From Nyssa sinensis (Eukaryota; Streptophyta; Magnoliopsida; Cornales; Nyssaceae): a DNA stretch of 64,000 nt. Numbering within the stretch: the first letter of the stretch is position 1; the number at the start of each line of letters is the position of its first letter. The notes beneath the pieces are model-generated. The model did no database searches. It was not told where the DNA came from and worked only from the letters and a program-made list of their open reading frames with translations. The position numbers and the translations under genes were made by a program. Location of the stretch: positions 4,374,501-4,438,500 of the forward strand of contig CM018032.1 in assembly GCA_008638375.1 (NCBI GenBank), in the 5' to 3' direction. Shown here in pieces: positions 35,461 through 46,397 of the stretch.

Positions 35461-36750
35461 AAGCAACTCAAGGGGAGTCATTAGGGGTGTCAAATTTATA
35501 ACCGTTGAAATGATATCCCAAATTTAAAATTTTTTACTTCAACAAAGGTGGCATCCAAGGTTACAAAATGGCACAAATGTTCTTGAAGTGCCATTTTTAC
35601 AAACTTTGGATATCAAAAATGGAGAGGTGTCATTGAACCGTTCGACAATTTTCAATTCTACTGTTCCAACGACTATCATTCCAACGACTCTATTTCAACA
35701 AAAAATTTTATAAATACAAAAATTTTATGAAGAGAAAACTTACCAAAGCTCAAAAAATCACTTTGAAAATCACTTGCCTTGCCTCCGAAAATCACTGTAA
35801 GTATCTGCTCCCTGCTTCTGATTTTGCTTACAACCATGAATGTTTGTGATGGCAAATCTGGAGGGGTGTCGTTGCGCTGCCAGTGGTGGTAGAGAAAGCT
35901 TGCAACGGCGGCGGTGGATGGAAGAGAAGAGGAGCGGCGGAGACAGGCTTGCGGCGGAGGGAGGCACAGAAAGAACGGAAGGGAAAGGGAAAGGAAAAGG
36001 AAACGCAGGCGCAAGAGAGAGGAAGGAGGCACGGGGAAGGGGAAGGGGAAGCAAATGAAGGAAAAGCTGAAAATTTATATATATATATATATATATATAT
36101 AATTGATTTTAATTTAAAATATTTTTTTATTTTAGTTAATTATTAGAATTTAAATTGGTTTTTTAAATTAAATTAATTTTTGTAATTTAAATTGAGTTTT
36201 TTAATTTTAGTTTATTTTTTTATTTATTAGTTTTTTGTTAATTTTGGGTGATTTTATTTATTTAGCTAATTTTTATAATTAAAGAATTTTTTTCTATTTT
36301 AGTTAATTGTTATTTAGAATTTAAATTGATTTTTTAATTAAATTATTTTTTGTAATTTAATTTGAATTTTCTAATTTGATTTAATTTATAATTTTTTTTA
36401 ATTAAAGGTAATTTTATTTATTTTTTAATTGATTATTTTATACTCATTCTTTAAATTGATTATAATTTTTTTTTTTTTGTAGATGGATTCTCAATTTGAC
36501 AATTCTTTTACTGATTTCAAATTTTGACTGTAAAAATATATTCATTAAATTACGACTCTTATGAAAACTATACTCTTTAAAATATAACCGTTAAGTTTAA
36601 CTATATTTTTTAATAAAAAATATTAAAATGACACTCCCATTTTGGCACTTGCTATTGGAATAGATTTATAATTCAAGGTACCATAAAACTGTTCAAGATT
36701 GCAATTAGGGTTTTTGGCACCCAAAATGGCAACTCTCTTTGGAGTTGCTC
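35461..36750. mobile_element. PIF/Harbinger-like non-autonomous element with GC-rich insert (1290 bp)
   Basis: Left end AAGCAACTCAAGGGGAGTC and right end CTCTTTGGAGTTGCTC are imperfect inverted repeats about 36 bp long. Both flanks carry TAA (35458-35460 and 36751-36753), the target preference of PIF/Harbinger. The middle, about 35860-36060, is markedly GC-rich with frames open on both strands, followed by (TA)n (36077-36102) and AT-rich DNA. No transposase is seen. The GC-rich block resembles the start of a captured gene. Confidence 0.6.
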
Positions 36751-36753
36751 TAA

Positions 36754-37690
36754 TATACATGGTGTATATGTGTAGGTTATGACAAGAAAGTGTGTTTTAT
36801 GTGTATAAGAGTGGAGAAGATGTGCAACCTGTGAGAGTGTGAACAGGTGTGTGCATACAGGTGTGTTTGTGTGTCTGTCTGCGCGCGCTCAAAATTGTGT
36901 AAGTATGAGAGTATGTGTGTACTATACCGTATGTGTGTGTGAGGATACATTGTGAACTGAGGTTGTGGAACTCGAGATTAAAAGAAGAAGAAGAAGAAAG
37001 GAGAAAGAAAACTTGGTTGAAGCTAAACAAGACATGGCAGCCACTGATGGGCATTAGAACTCTCTCTCTCTAGAAACTCCACTCTCTCTCAAAACTATAA
37101 GTAATGGAGGCAAAGGTAGGGACTTTTTAGATATCTTTTTTATATGAGTATATACTGTGCTTGGGTGCTATGCTTTTGTGTGTGTATAGCATGGTGGAGA
37201 GATAGAACCCTCAGGTTCATGAATTTTGGGACTTGCCTGTGTTGAAAATGATATATACATGCGGTGCAAACAGAAACAAGGGCAAAAGACCATGTAGAAA
37301 AGGAAGGAAAACCCAAAAGGGACAGTAGGAATAGCACAATTGCCGGACTAAATTGGGTCCAGAGATGCTGGGGGTTTTAGGGGTTTTCAATGTGTTTTGG
37401 AATATGATTTAAGTACATTGGTGTGTCAATTGATGACGAGAGCAGATTAGGCACAAAACTATAGGAAACGACGCCATAAACTAGGGAAAATGAGGTTCGC
37501 TGGAAAAACGTCGCCATAATTGATGTATTTTGATGTTAAATGCACTTTAGAACAAAAAAAGGGAAGAAAAAGAAACAAGATAATGAAAGGAAAATATTTA
37601 TAAAAAGTTTTCATAGTTTGGCAATCGTCGCCCAGAAAAATGACTGATGTGGGGGAGTTGACCCGATCAATCCAGGTTAGGGTAGTGAGC
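36754..37690. other. Intergenic, GT-rich and purine-rich tracts
   Basis: Contains a long gtgtgt-rich stretch (36760-36950), an (aag)n run near 36983, and ctctctct runs near 37060. No convincing gene. An ATG at about 37104 followed by gaggcaaaggtaggg looks like a tiny exon with a donor but has no further support. Confidence 0.4.
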
Positions 37691-37910
37691 TTGGTGTCAT
37701 GGACTTAATATTTTAAGCACCCGTGCGGTACTTAGCTACTCACAACTCGGCTTGTAGTGCTAAGTCAGCCTACCTAGCTAGCACACTTAGGCTAGAAGAG
37801 AATGGCTAGAGAACAAGAAGGCTTGGGAGAAGAAAGCTTGTATTGCTCAAGTAAGAGATACACTTGCTTGGTTGCTTGCTTGGTTGGTGGACAAATGAAG
37901 TGCCACCCCT

Positions 37911-37918
37911 TTATATAG
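37911..37918 (-). promoter_or_regulatory. TATA box of the heat-shock-element LTR
   Basis: The minus strand reads CCTATATAAAGG, a strong TATA box, downstream of the heat-shock-element cluster. Confidence 0.6.
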
Positions 37919-37980
37919 GCCCTTGGCCTTACAATCAATGGCTAAGATTAATCTAATCTAAAGGTTATGGTAGTGGGTCT

Positions 37981-38137
37981 AGAATGTTCCTTAAGGGATC
38001 ATTCTAGAATCCTTACAAAGTCAATATTCTAGAATACTCCTAAGACTATTCTTTATACAAAGGTTATCCCTATGTCTCTAGAATATTCTACTTGTATCTA
38101 TATGACTCTAATATATAAGAAGACTCTAGAACATTCC
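37981..38137 (-). promoter_or_regulatory. Cluster of five perfect heat-shock elements
   Basis: Five 10-bp inverted pairs of nGAAn: AGAATGTTCC (37981-37990), ATTCTAGAAT (38001-38010), ATTCTAGAAT (38026-38035), AGAATATTCT (38080-38089), AGAACATTCC (38128-38137). All fit nGAAnnTTCn or nTTCnnGAAn exactly. They sit about 65-220 bp upstream of the TATA box, within the usual range for heat-shock factor sites. Confidence 0.75.
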
Positions 38138-38310
38138 GCACTCCATGAGAAGATCCTAGGTCACTCTGGAATTCTCTGGATGCCCAGCCTAGTAGACATG
38201 CCATGTAGTGTGGATGCTTCCTATAAGCGTCAGTGTGGCGCCCATGTGTGTTGCCTGCGTGACGCCCCTGTGGCGTAACCTTTGTCCCTTTTGGCAGGGC
38301 ATGACATTGG

Positions 38311-40306
38311 GCTGACATTTTATACTTCGAACAGGCTTTGGCTACAAAAAAAAATTAAGTCTGACTTAATTTCGGGTTAAGTTTGGGTTAAAATTTAAAA
38401 AAATTGAGTTCGAGTAATTTAAATAAATAAATAAATATATATATATATATATATTAATTAAGAAATCCTTATCAGTCATAAATCTCAATTAAATGTTTTT
38501 TACTATTATCAAGTGAGCCAAAAGTAGAGAACGGAAAAAAAAAAAAAAAAACTTTCCCGAATGCAAATATTTCCTTGACACTATTAGTTGATTTTTGTTA
38601 GGCTTGAGCTAAACTTGATACCTTAAATATTAATCTAGGTTGAAGGTGAGGTTGAATTATTTGGATTTAAGATCAGACTTTTGTCTACTATCTCATAATT
38701 TGAGTTAAGCTTGGACATTGCTCAACTAGAGTCCGGCCTGCCCGAATTACATCCCTACTTCACTCACTCAAAACTACTAGATGATGATTTAGAGATTTCG
38801 GGACAATTCTTTCAATTTTATGTAGAATAGTAAAAGAGTAAATGTTAGTCTTTTCAAAAAAATTATTCTAAAATTTACATATCAATTAACTTTACATTAG
38901 TATTGGGTGACTATCACAAAAATAATAACACATTGCCAAATCATTTGGAAAAACACTAGTTTGAGAAAGTCTTAAGGGACTATTGATAAAAAAAAAAAAA
39001 AAAAAAGGTAATAGAATCCTATTCTTATTTAGTCATAAATTATAGTACTAATATAAAAAATTAAAAAGAAAATAAAAGAAACCAAAATAATTAGGGTTGG
39101 GAGAAAATGGTGGCCAGATAAAGAAAAAATGTGTGCATATAATATATAAGAGAGAGTGCCGAACAAATAACAAAAAAAAGGCGGTTGGATGAAAAGAATA
39201 AGGAAAAGAGAGGTAAGGCTTCTTTTCAATTTAGATCATATTTATAATATTATTTGTTACATGAATTTAGAGTTGTTAGAGTTTACTAGCAACTATTGAA
39301 TTCGTTTGATTAATTTATAGATTAGGAATGGAGTTAACATTACTTATTTGTGTGATTGACATTCATTTGTCGTGGAAGAGTTGGATTTAGCATATTTTTA
39401 AGAGTCATTAAAGGTCCACAAAATAAATCAAAATTGTCATTGGGTCTACTATCAAACATATTAACCCCATAATTCTTTTAATTATTTTGTGACTGAAAAC
39501 CTCTTTAGTGTTTTTTCAAAAATAATCCAACTGATTCTATAAATGGTGCCCAGTGTCAAGGAAACATTTCGAAATTTTGAAATTCAATAACTCGCAATAT
39601 ATAAATCTATTTTCAATAAAATTATATATTTGGGTTCTAAAAATTAAAATTTATCAAACAATATCCATATTGTATATGAAAATTTTGAAAAATAAAATTG
39701 CTTCTCAAATAATAAAATTTTACTATCCCTAAAGAAAGATGGTAAAATTTTACTATTTTGAAGACAGTCAAAATTTATTGTCATAAGAAAATAAAACAAA
39801 TTTCCATTTCACTATGAATTCCTCAATTGTTATTGGTTTTTATTCAAATATGCTAGTGAGATATTAAACCGGAAAGGAAGAAGAAAATGGGTTGTGGAGT
39901 TCAAATTACATATGAGAGTCTAATTCAAAAATAATAGAACAAACAGTAAAATCTTACCATTTTGCAACACAGTAAAATTATATGGGGTTTCAAAAAACTT
40001 ACAACTTTCCAAGTTCCTTTCAACACCAACATTATCACGAGCACTATTATGATGCCCCAAAGATAGAAGTTTTTTACCATTGTCCATAATCTCGTGGTTT
40101 AATCTAGTCATGAACTCTTTTTGATGAATCGCAAAACACCCTACAATTTCTTTGGTAGAATCATGCACCAATCTCAGAGAGATCAAGCAAATCCAATACC
40201 AACACAATCAAAATCTTTCATCATCTCCACATTGTCCTTTGAGAACGACTGTACCGTGCCTTTAAATGTTAAGGAGTTGTGGAGCGGAGGTAGTGGGTGT
40301 GGATGG
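38311..40306. other. AT-rich intergenic region
   Basis: Holds (TA)n at about 38435-38453, A-runs at 38536 and 38990, and no clear gene. On the minus strand 39950-40260 reads plausible peptide stretches (TVQSFSKDNVEMMKDF; SLRLVHDSTKEIVGCFAIHQ; FMTRLNHEIMDNGKKLLSLG) in two frames, which could be an unidentified gene fragment. Confidence 0.4.
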
Positions 40307-41535
40307 TGTCACATCCCAAATCTCGCCCTCTATGGAATCCAAGGCTCAACTGACCAAAGAGGCTTTCAGAACAAAATCAAATAGGTTGTATGAGAATGTT
40401 TTTTTTCTTTTATTGTGAAAGCATCAGTTATACAACTTTAGAGTAATAATACAGTAATAGATACAACCACATCCGATTAGAGCATAACCCAATTCTCCTA
40501 CTATAAATCTGCTAACCAACTGTTTACCAACACCTTGGCAAGACACAAACAGTAATCATGTGCTTATACTAATTCTATAGTGGTATCCTTGCCCTATTTT
40601 CTTTATCAGCAGTAACTTTTCTTGTCATCTCCCGTATTAACATTTCGAACAAGCATTGTTACTAAAGTTGGCAAACTTTGAGGCAATTATCTCTTCTATC
40701 CCTATCTGGCATCTGTAATGCCCCTTTTAAACTTGTCACTAGTATTATTTTTCATATGTAGCACCTGATGCTGCACTTTTTGGCCCACATGAGATCCAAG
40801 CTCGGCTCCCTGCGAAATATTCAAAACAGAAGATCAAAGGACCACCGGGTTGGCTCCGGCGGTAGCCACTCCAATGCTTAAGTCAAGAAACTGAATTGAA
40901 AGACTTGCAATGAAAGCCAAAATAATGAGCATGAAAGTAAAGCGTACTTTTAGGGTTGAATTTATAGGCAGTGGCTCTCCCAAGTTGATTAGGATTTGGA
41001 GCCATGAATATAGGGATTGGATCGTCAGAGATATCAGTTACCTTATTGAACATGGCAACAGAGTGTGGTAGTTTCCTTGTTGGAGACTGTTTCCTTATTT
41101 CCCGCTCGGTGCTCGTTGAGGCGGTAATGAGGTCTGGTCTTCGATGTGTCGTACTGAAGGCTTGCATCTATACATGTTAGCTTTGTAGGAGAGCAGTCCT
41201 GCTTTGATAATATGAGCTCGGTCTCTATGGGTTATGCCCCTGAACGACCGAGCATAAAATATATATGGCCGAGCATGAACTGTATGGTCGAGCATGAGCT
41301 GAATGACTAAGCACAAGTTATATGGCCGAGCACGAACTATATGACCGTGCATGAGCTGACCTGTAGTTACACGTGTCAAGTAGTGGTTGGTGCGTCACGT
41401 TGTGGTATATCAGCACCATTTCTTAATTTTCCACTAGTATCATTTTTGGACCGTATAAGGTTCATTCCCTATGTTGAACTTGTTAAGCTTACTATTTCCT
41501 TGTCTTTCATTATCTACAACACCTGTCTTGTTTAA
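40307..41535. mobile_element. LTR fragment of the TGTCACxxCCC family, hosting a nested solo LTR
   Basis: Starts TGTCACATCCCAAATC with CTCTATGGAATCCAAGG, parallel to the starts at 3124 and 12861. The right border is not resolved. A Tat-family solo LTR is inserted at 40766. Confidence 0.5.
40766..41412 (-). mobile_element. Solo LTR of the Tat family seen at 11567 (647 bp)
   Basis: Begins TGATGCTGCAC and ends GGTATATCA, like the LTR at 11567-12119, and shares long stretches (gaccaccgggttggctccgg, caagttgattaggatttgga). Flanked by a perfect 5-bp duplication GCACC (40761-40765 and 41413-41417). Element-strand TATA box TATAAAT near 40960. It differs by extra repeats near 41260-41350 (phrases 'ggccgagcatgaa'). 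Confidence 0.9.
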
Positions 41536-43200
41536 GGGGAATGTGAGTAAGCTAGAAAAAAGTGGTACCCATAGCATTTGCTAGGATAAGCTAAGATTTT
41601 AATTATTCTTATACATTGGTAACACAAGTGGGGTATAAAAAAATTCTCTTATTAAGAATCACCTATATAAGTGTAAACTGGGTCAATTCTATGAGAATGA
41701 TAAATCTAAATTATTTACGAGTACTCATGAAATCCAAGAATTGTTCAAAGCCAAAATAAACATAATAATGAGAATTATCCGTGTGTCTGGAGAGATTCTA
41801 TGTAAATTTTATTACCTTGATTTATACAAATGGTCGAACAGTTCAAGACATCATATTCACTAATTAACTAGTAAATTTGGTATCTATGACCAGTAAATCT
41901 GGTAGTCTTTCACAAGGAAATGTTCAAGGCCATAAGTTACCTTTCTCTATACAAGAGATTTCCAGATGTGATTTTTTTGTGGCTACATTCATTTGCATAA
42001 CTTTTAGTCAATTTCATTCATGTGTGGGATTGTTAGAAAAATGATTTTGAAAGCATAACTTTTGGATAACTTTGAGCAAGATTAAAAATGGGACCTCACA
42101 CATTATTTATGGTAGGTCTATATGGAAATATGTTAACCTCTATGAGAAAAATAAGAACATATTTGTAGTTTCTCAAATTGACTCTAAAGATCATCTCTTG
42201 AACATGGTAAGAAAAGCTTATGTTCCACATTGGTTGGTTATAAAGCGTTGAGTGGATATATATACAATTATCTTGAAAGTGGGTTTTAGTCCCAAGGGGC
42301 ATCTTACTTTTATGGAAGGGAGAGGACTTATCCCAAGGTGAGTTCACCATACACGCACCAAAGTGGTATTAAATAAAATTTCCCATCGTTATATCAGTTA
42401 CCAATCCAAAAAGTTAAATCAATTACCCGCATAATTGACCGTTAGTGCCTTTACCCGAATTGGTACACCGGTTTGGTCTAGTACATTTTTTTTTGCCATT
42501 GAGCAAAAGTGACTTTAGTTTCGTGCATGTACTGAACAATCATGAAATGCTCTATAAATACCATCCGCCCCTCACTGCATAATGATACATATTCATTCAT
42601 GAATCAGTTTATATTCATAAAGTTAGAAGTGCTTTTCTTTTAGCATGATCATTATGTTGTGCGTAAACGATCAAACAAACAATAAATCGATCTCAAACGA
42701 GTAAAAACAAAATAAAACAAACAAAAAATACACAAGATTTACGTGGTTCAGCAAGATGCCTACATTTATGGGAAGCGATGATCAGTTCACTATGTATCAA
42801 AGAGATTACAAAAGAGCAAAAACTCTCAAAATCCGAAACCCCTTATTCCCCAACGACAGTTCTCCTCTCTCTCCTTCAAATCCCTAAAAGATAATACCCT
42901 TATATAAGTGAGTTACAACATAAGAAAAAAACGGGCCTAAAAATAAAAGCTGGTCAAAATATTTTTTCCAGGGGTGGAAACTTATACATTGCCCATTTTT
43001 TCGGGTCGTCTCAGGTCGCAGATGGGTTATCTCGGGTTATAAACGGGTCATCAAGAATTCGAATGAATTCATGACAACCATTCAACATATTATGTACCCT
43101 AGGAGGTAGACGTCTATCAAGTCATAAGCACCGGTGCAAGGGCGAATTCCATCTTATAGGCAGTGTTAAACACTTGCCTCGATCTTTCTTGAGTTATGTT
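41536..43200 (+). mobile_element. Copia-type LTR-like region
   Basis: Includes phrases found in plant copia LTRs (ccacattggttggttataaa, cccaaggtgagttcacc) and a TATA box TATAAATA (42553-42560) followed by gcacc-rich leader-like DNA. It resumes after the nested LTR at 43088 with taccctaggaggtagacg and cataagcaccggtgc. Ends not resolved and no pol. Confidence 0.4.
42655..43087 (-). mobile_element. Nested copia-type solo LTR (433 bp)
   Basis: Ends TGTTG...CAACA, flanked by CATTA (42650-42654) and TATTA (43088-43092), a 5-bp duplication with one change. Contains tttacgtggttcagcaagatgcc and, on the minus strand, a TATA-like cttatataag. It interrupts the LTR-like region around it, whose sequence continues across the insertion. 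Confidence 0.65.
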
Positions 43201-44323
43201 TTCATTTTGGTCTGCAACAATCTCTAAATTCAAGTTTTTTTGGTTTCTATAAAAAAAAACAATTTACTGATCTCATCAATTGCTTCGGTTTTCTAGTTCT
43301 TTCCTAACCAGACTATATAAAAGAGTTTCTAGTTTAATTCTGTTTAGAATTAGTGAAGTAAAACTGGTTCTATTTCGACCAACAGGTCAACTCCTTGTTG
43401 ATCGACTGTTTCTTCTGAAAATGATTTACCAACTCGTAATCTCCTCCACATTGGGAGGACATTAGGAGTTTTTAGGCTGTTTCTTCTTAAAATGATTTAC
43501 CATGTTCTGCTCTGCCTCTTGATTGATATTAGGGGTTTATCCATGACTTCTTATATGAAATGAGAATATAGTATGATACCCTAAAGTATTTCTAAATATT
43601 TTCATTAATCTCCGCCTCCCCATTTATATAAACGAAGTGTGTTTAGGCTTGCACATTAATTCTTTTGATCAGTTAGGCCTACACAACATATATATATATA
43701 TATATAGTGAAAATTGCGTGAAGTTAAAATAAACCAAAATTTTGATACTAAATTAAGCAGGGCTGCTTGAGTTAGGCCTGTGACTTGGAGACTTTCCTCT
43801 GCATCTTAATGCTGGTACCTAGAGCTCAGCAATTTAAACCCTTTTAACCATAACGATGTGAAATGCATATCAGCACGAATTCAGCTGCTAGCTTTAAGCA
43901 GAGATCAGAAAGGTCCAAAACTACCATGAAAGCTGCAATAATGCAGTACATGGCATTTCAAATCAAAACCAAAATATTCTTGCACTTTACAGGATGAGAA
44001 ACTATCTTCTCGTCAAATATACATATATACAAAGCATTATGCTCAAATAACAATGATCTCAGCTACATTAGTCTTCATGCAACACTGAAATATACATCAA
44101 TTTTTCACACACCTTGAGCATGTAACAAATTGCTTCATAATGCAAAGAAAATCTAGCTCCACCAAAATAATCCTATTCATCTTCAGAGCTAAATAATCCC
44201 ATAAGAACATGCAAATTCCAATGGGCAACATTGATCCAAAGACAAAGGTAGTCTAAAGACAGCAGCCCAAAAAAAAAATTAGTGAGAAGTCTCAAGGTGA
44301 TCCTGCCATTTAGATTTAAGTAT
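43201..44323. other. Intergenic / possible 3' UTR DNA
   Basis: (TA)n at about 43690-43706. From about 43860 to 44300 the sequence looks like a minus-strand 3' untranslated region (few stops-free frames, moderate GC), but no confident gene end is assigned. Confidence 0.35.
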
Positions 44324-44428
44324 TCATGTGAGACTCACATGAGTCCCGCCTGCAAAATGCTCAAGCCTGAGCGTAATACCACCAAGTGAGACATTCCCAC
44401 CAGACTTTTTCTTCTTTCCCTTATCCAT
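44324..44428 (-). CDS. Possible 34-residue ORF or last exon, unidentified
   Basis: ATG at 44426-44428 to TGA at 44324-44326. It starts MDKGKKKKSGG and continues NVSLGGITLRLEHFAGGTHV. A possible upstream exon ends near 44600 (after ttgttttgcag, VLEAGKKLTCNLSHA, then a GT). I do not recognise the protein. It could be a small gene, an exon of a downstream minus-strand gene, or part of an ARF 3' UTR. Confidence 0.25.
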   Translation of the reverse strand: MDKGKKKKSGGNVSLGGITLRLEHFAGGTHVSLT

Positions 44429-45671
44429 CCACAATTAATGTCAAATGAGCTCAAGTAAAGAAGAAAAAAATGAATTCGAAAATATTCATTTCATCGATCT
44501 CAGAAACATCTATCATTAGACAACAACATTGACAACTAAGTCTACAATAGTTTCAAATCTCCAACACAGCAAACTAAAATAAACCACCAAAGAAAAATCA
44601 CTACCGCATGAGATAGATTACAAGTCAATTTCTTGCCTGCCTCAAGTACCTGCAAAACAATATGGAAAAAGAGACTATTACACACACTTACTGATACTGA
44701 AAAATATAATTCCACTTCTCATGAAGTGTTGAAAAATTTTGCAACATCCTCTTCACAATGGAATGAAAGAACAGAGATTCAAAAAGAACTTTACCATTAG
44801 AACTATTTTTAAAAAATACATTTTTTTCCAGTGATTTTTTAGTAACACAATTGCATGTTAAATGCATCTGATTTCCCTTAAAACTGAAACTTCATAATCC
44901 TTGGGGTACATTATGTTTCTTGAACTATTGAAAACATGCTGTGTTTCCAAGATATGAACAAGACAAAAGTTCACTAAGAAACTAGTTTATGACAATGAAC
45001 AGAGTCAGTCGGTGAAAGGCGGTATGACAAACAAACAACGCATTTAGAGCCAAGATAATTCTCGGGTTTAATACCGAGCAGACAATTCGAGTATGATCAG
45101 AATTCACTGGTAATGACAACAAAACATTGCACTTGCACAACTAAGCAAACCACAGTGTTTCGTCAATTTAAAAGTTGTGCACAAGATGCCAAGAAAATGC
45201 AAGGATGAAGTTGGCTGCTGCTTAAAATTATAGTTGCTCAATGGAAAATGATCTAAAATAATGAAATTTAAGTATTCAAGGAAATTCTTTTCCATAAATA
45301 ATCTAGGTCCAACAATCCAAAAAATAAAACAACTACCCGTTGCCCATTGGCATGACTAACTAAGTTCTTGAAGCCAATACATATTGTTGAACTAAAACTT
45401 CATTTAATAAAAGATTTTCAGAGCATTGTCAATAGAATAGATCATGAATTAGCCAAACATATTCTTTTTTGGTGGACAATAACCAATTAACCAAATTTGG
45501 GAAATCAAAATCAAATTGTGGGAGTAAAAATCTTCACCCAGGTTTTTACAAGTTGTCAGGACTCAGCGTATTAGCGTTTTCTGGTATATATGGTCTCATG
45601 GCTTAACATAACACAGTCAGCGACAACCTGTACAACTTCTAATCTGATAACATAGATGCATCACTTGTTCA

Positions 45672-45764
45672 TAAAGAGTATGCTTCAACAGCTGAGGCCC
45701 TTGGGCATTGGACATCGAGCCTGTCAAACAGTTTCCTATAAGGGTAAGTTAAAGAAAGATCCAA
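45672..45764 (-). pseudogene. ARF C-terminal tail beyond the in-frame stop
   Basis: After TGA 45765-45767 the same frame continues for 31 codons to the next stop (45669-45671): LDLSLTYPYRKLFDRLDV then QCPRASAVEA and three more residues. The text matches the conserved ARF10/16/17 C-terminus (DLSLTxxYxELLxRLDVQCQRASAVEA). Confidence 0.75.
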
Positions 45765-46397
45765 TCAGTTGTTCAAACCTTCAGTCCCTTTGTAGACTTT
45801 ACTGCCATCATCTTCATTGCAATCAACATCATCAAAGCCACTTTCAACAGGCTCTTTCAAATGGATGATCTTACCAAACAACTGGAATGAACTAATTCCA
45901 ATTTTTGATAACAAGTTGCAGTCCTGTTTTCCAGCTAGCTCAGCTCCAAAGAAATGCACACTGCTCTGACTATCAGGTGAAAGGTTATCACACTGTGAAC
46001 TGCCAATGTTCAGCTCAGTAGACACAGTTTTTAGCTTAGGTGTCATGCTGTTGGCAAAAAAATAATCGGTGCAAGTCTGATTGGCATCTTCACTTACTAA
46101 GTTGGATAAACTGGATCCAGAAAATGGATCTTGCCTGGCTCCCTGCATGCCAGCAGGAAAAGAATTGTAATTCATCAATGATGGCTTCAAGTTCTCCATC
46201 ATTGAATTACTAAACCTTGTCATAGGAAAGAAGAGTTCTCCCTCTCCATTGGTCAACAACCCAGGATTCTGAGGAACTCTGCATTTCTTTGTGGGGGGAA
46301 ATGTTGAATGAAGTGGTGAAGTGGGCACAACATACTCAACTTGCCAAGGGCTCACTCTCTTAACATTCTGCAGAACTTCAGGATCATCCCATGCAAC
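45765..46397 (-). CDS. ARF17: ARF exon 2 (middle region, miR160 site, early stop)
   Basis: Acceptor gtcacag before GTTGCATGGG. Encodes [20 protein letters not shown], a Ser/Asn/Pro-rich stretch, and [20 protein letters not shown] with an acidic end. It stops at TGA 45765-45767 after GLNN, where relatives continue. Confidence 0.9.
   Translation of the reverse strand, partial: VAWDDPEVLQNVKRVSPWQVEYVVPTSPLHSTFPPTKKCRVPQNPGLLTNGEGELFFPMTRFSNSMMENLKPSLMNYNSFPAGMQGARQDPFSGSSLSNLVSEDANQTCTDYFFANSMTPKLKTVSTELNIGSSQCDNLSPDSQSSVHFFGAELAGKQDCNLLSKIGISSFQLFGKIIHLKEPVESGFDDVDCNEDDGSKVYKGTEGLNN

Larger units (their letters stand above)
37695..38306 (-). mobile_element. Solo LTR with heat-shock elements (612 bp)
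   Basis: The ends TGTCATGGAC and GGGCATGACA form the TG...CA termini with a 7-bp inverted repeat TGTCATG/CATGACA. TTGG flanks both sides (37691-37694 and 38307-38310). Promoter signals show that it reads on the minus strand: TATATAA (37911-37918) with a heat-shock-element cluster upstream at 37981-38137. No adjoining gag or pol. The family is not identified; the arrangement is like heat-activated copia LTRs such as ONSEN, but no sequence identity is claimed. Confidence 0.7.

Noticed and set aside
35163..35527. Two overlapping plus-strand ORFs
   Set aside because: Pro/Ser/Leu composition comes from (ctctcc)n and GT-rich DNA, and they run into the PIF/Harbinger-like element.
37695..38306. Cassandra-type (5S-promoter) TRIM
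   Set aside because: No 5S rRNA-like internal promoter was found; the heat-shock elements and TATA box indicate a Pol II LTR.
40883..41379. Two ORFs within the solo LTR
   Set aside because: Frames cross LTR promoter and leader sequence on the minus strand; no family similarity.
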